A stretch of DNA of 5,132 bases, taken from NCBI GenBank assembly GCA_000416005.1, contig KE356562.1:963347-968478 (forward strand). The letters are read 5' to 3'. Below the pieces are notes generated by a model. The model saw only the letters and a list, made by a program, of their open reading frames with translations, was not told the origin of the DNA and did no database searches. This stretch comes from Haloquadratum sp. J07HQX50. Its GTDB lineage: Archaea > Halobacteriota > Halobacteria > Halobacteriales > Haloferacaceae. Each line of letters opens with the position of its first letter. Position 1 is the first letter of the stretch. The position numbers and the translations under genes are program-made. Below, one piece after another: positions 4,916 through 5,132 of the stretch.

Positions 4916-5132
4916 TCACTGATACCGACCGCGAGAGTCAATTTGATGTCGTCGTGAAAGAACATCCTCAGATCCAATTTCCCGATATCCCTCCTCACAT
5001 GCTGAAAAAAGCGCTTGAGCGTCATCTGTCGCGCCGCGGAGGCTCTGTAGGAACACATGCAAATCCATGGCGTGATCCTCTTCATGTTCAGTGTAATATC
5101 CAAGTCCGAAGTCGATAAGATATGTCTGTTCT
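4916..5132 (-). CDS. kae1-bud32: C-terminal end of the Kae1-Bud32 fusion (Bud32 kinase part; partial)
   Basis: The frame enters from the right edge and ends with TGA at 4916-4918, leaving 71 residues. It opens TYLIDFGLGYYT, where DFG is the metal-binding motif of the Bud32 small atypical kinase, continues EHEEDHAMDLHVF and a helical stretch with GATDDAQALF, and ends in SRGRYQ, the Bud32 C-terminal motif (RGR followed by an aromatic). In haloarchaea Kae1 and Bud32 are one fused protein of the KEOPS complex, which makes the universal N6-threonylcarbamoyl (t6A) modification at A37 of ANN-decoding tRNAs. The fusion itself is inferred, since the Kae1 part lies outside the window. This frame is uninterrupted: it reads through the run of six T (minus strand) at plus positions 5005-5010 without a shift. 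The competing frame that is open over 4900-5103 on the same strand is a shadow. Confidence 0.92.
   Translation of the reverse strand, partial: EQTYLIDFGLGYYTEHEEDHAMDLHVFLQSLRGATDDAQALFSACEEGYREIGSEDVLSRRHQIDSRGRYQ

Noticed and set aside
4900..5103. Minus-strand open frame of 67 codons at the kae1-bud32 end, and an apparent frameshift in Bud32
   Set aside because: The true Bud32 frame has DFGLGYYT and ends in SRGRYQ. The shift arose only when the run of six T on the minus strand was miscounted; with six, the frame is continuous and the other frame is a shadow.
1..5132. CRISPR array, tRNA or rRNA gene
   Set aside because: I saw no regularly spaced repeats and no cloverleaf or rRNA-like sequence on either strand.

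Overview
The window reads as chromosomal DNA of a haloarchaeon with unusually moderate GC, in the style of Haloquadratum walsbyi. The proteins are acidic and of typically haloarchaeal families: a fused Kae1-Bud32, a DUF5808-like protein, an archaeal ITP pyrophosphatase, an APC transporter with a UspA tail, and a secreted protein with a PGF-CTERM-like end. Codons are much less GC-rich at third positions than in most halophilic archaea. Several starts sit about 25 nt behind a TATA-like box with almost no leader, as expected for archaeal leaderless mRNAs. The species call is an inference.

Left part (1-1129): the C-terminal UspA-like domain of a transporter-type protein enters from the left edge and ends at 371. 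About 760 bp without a convincing intact gene follow. This stretch holds a broken minus-strand coding remnant (about 478-810) and a hairpin-plus-GTCAA sequence (900-931) that resembles the right end of an IS200/IS605/IS1341 (TnpB) element, with no tnpB beside it.

Middle (1130-2468): two plus-strand genes. The first encodes a small secreted, membrane-anchored protein: signal peptide, beta-rich domain, Thr/Ser/Pro linker and an atypical sorting tail. The second is a 218-residue TrkA-type RCK protein (NAD-binding RCK_N plus RCK_C). Its TATA box starts five bases after the stop of the first gene and touches a perfect 13-bp palindrome, so it probably has its own regulated promoter.

Intergenic block (2469-3331): a second, much clearer TnpB-element right end lies at about 2920-2962, again without tnpB. 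It is embedded in an open minus-strand frame that looks like a disrupted Cys-containing protein. Just before the next gene there is a perfect 7-bp inverted repeat in the promoter.

Right part (3332-5132): a PIN-like protein gene (+) converges on a minus-strand cluster. Read in the direction of transcription, the cluster is the C-terminal end of kae1-bud32 (t6A tRNA modification/KEOPS), a small one-pass membrane protein of the DUF5808 type, and the ITP/XTP pyrophosphatase rdgB. This is a housekeeping, information-processing neighbourhood. I do not see a complete undescribed multi-gene system here. The best leads are the two orphan TnpB/omegaRNA-like ends, the two promoter palindromes, the PIN-like gene and the atypical secreted protein.
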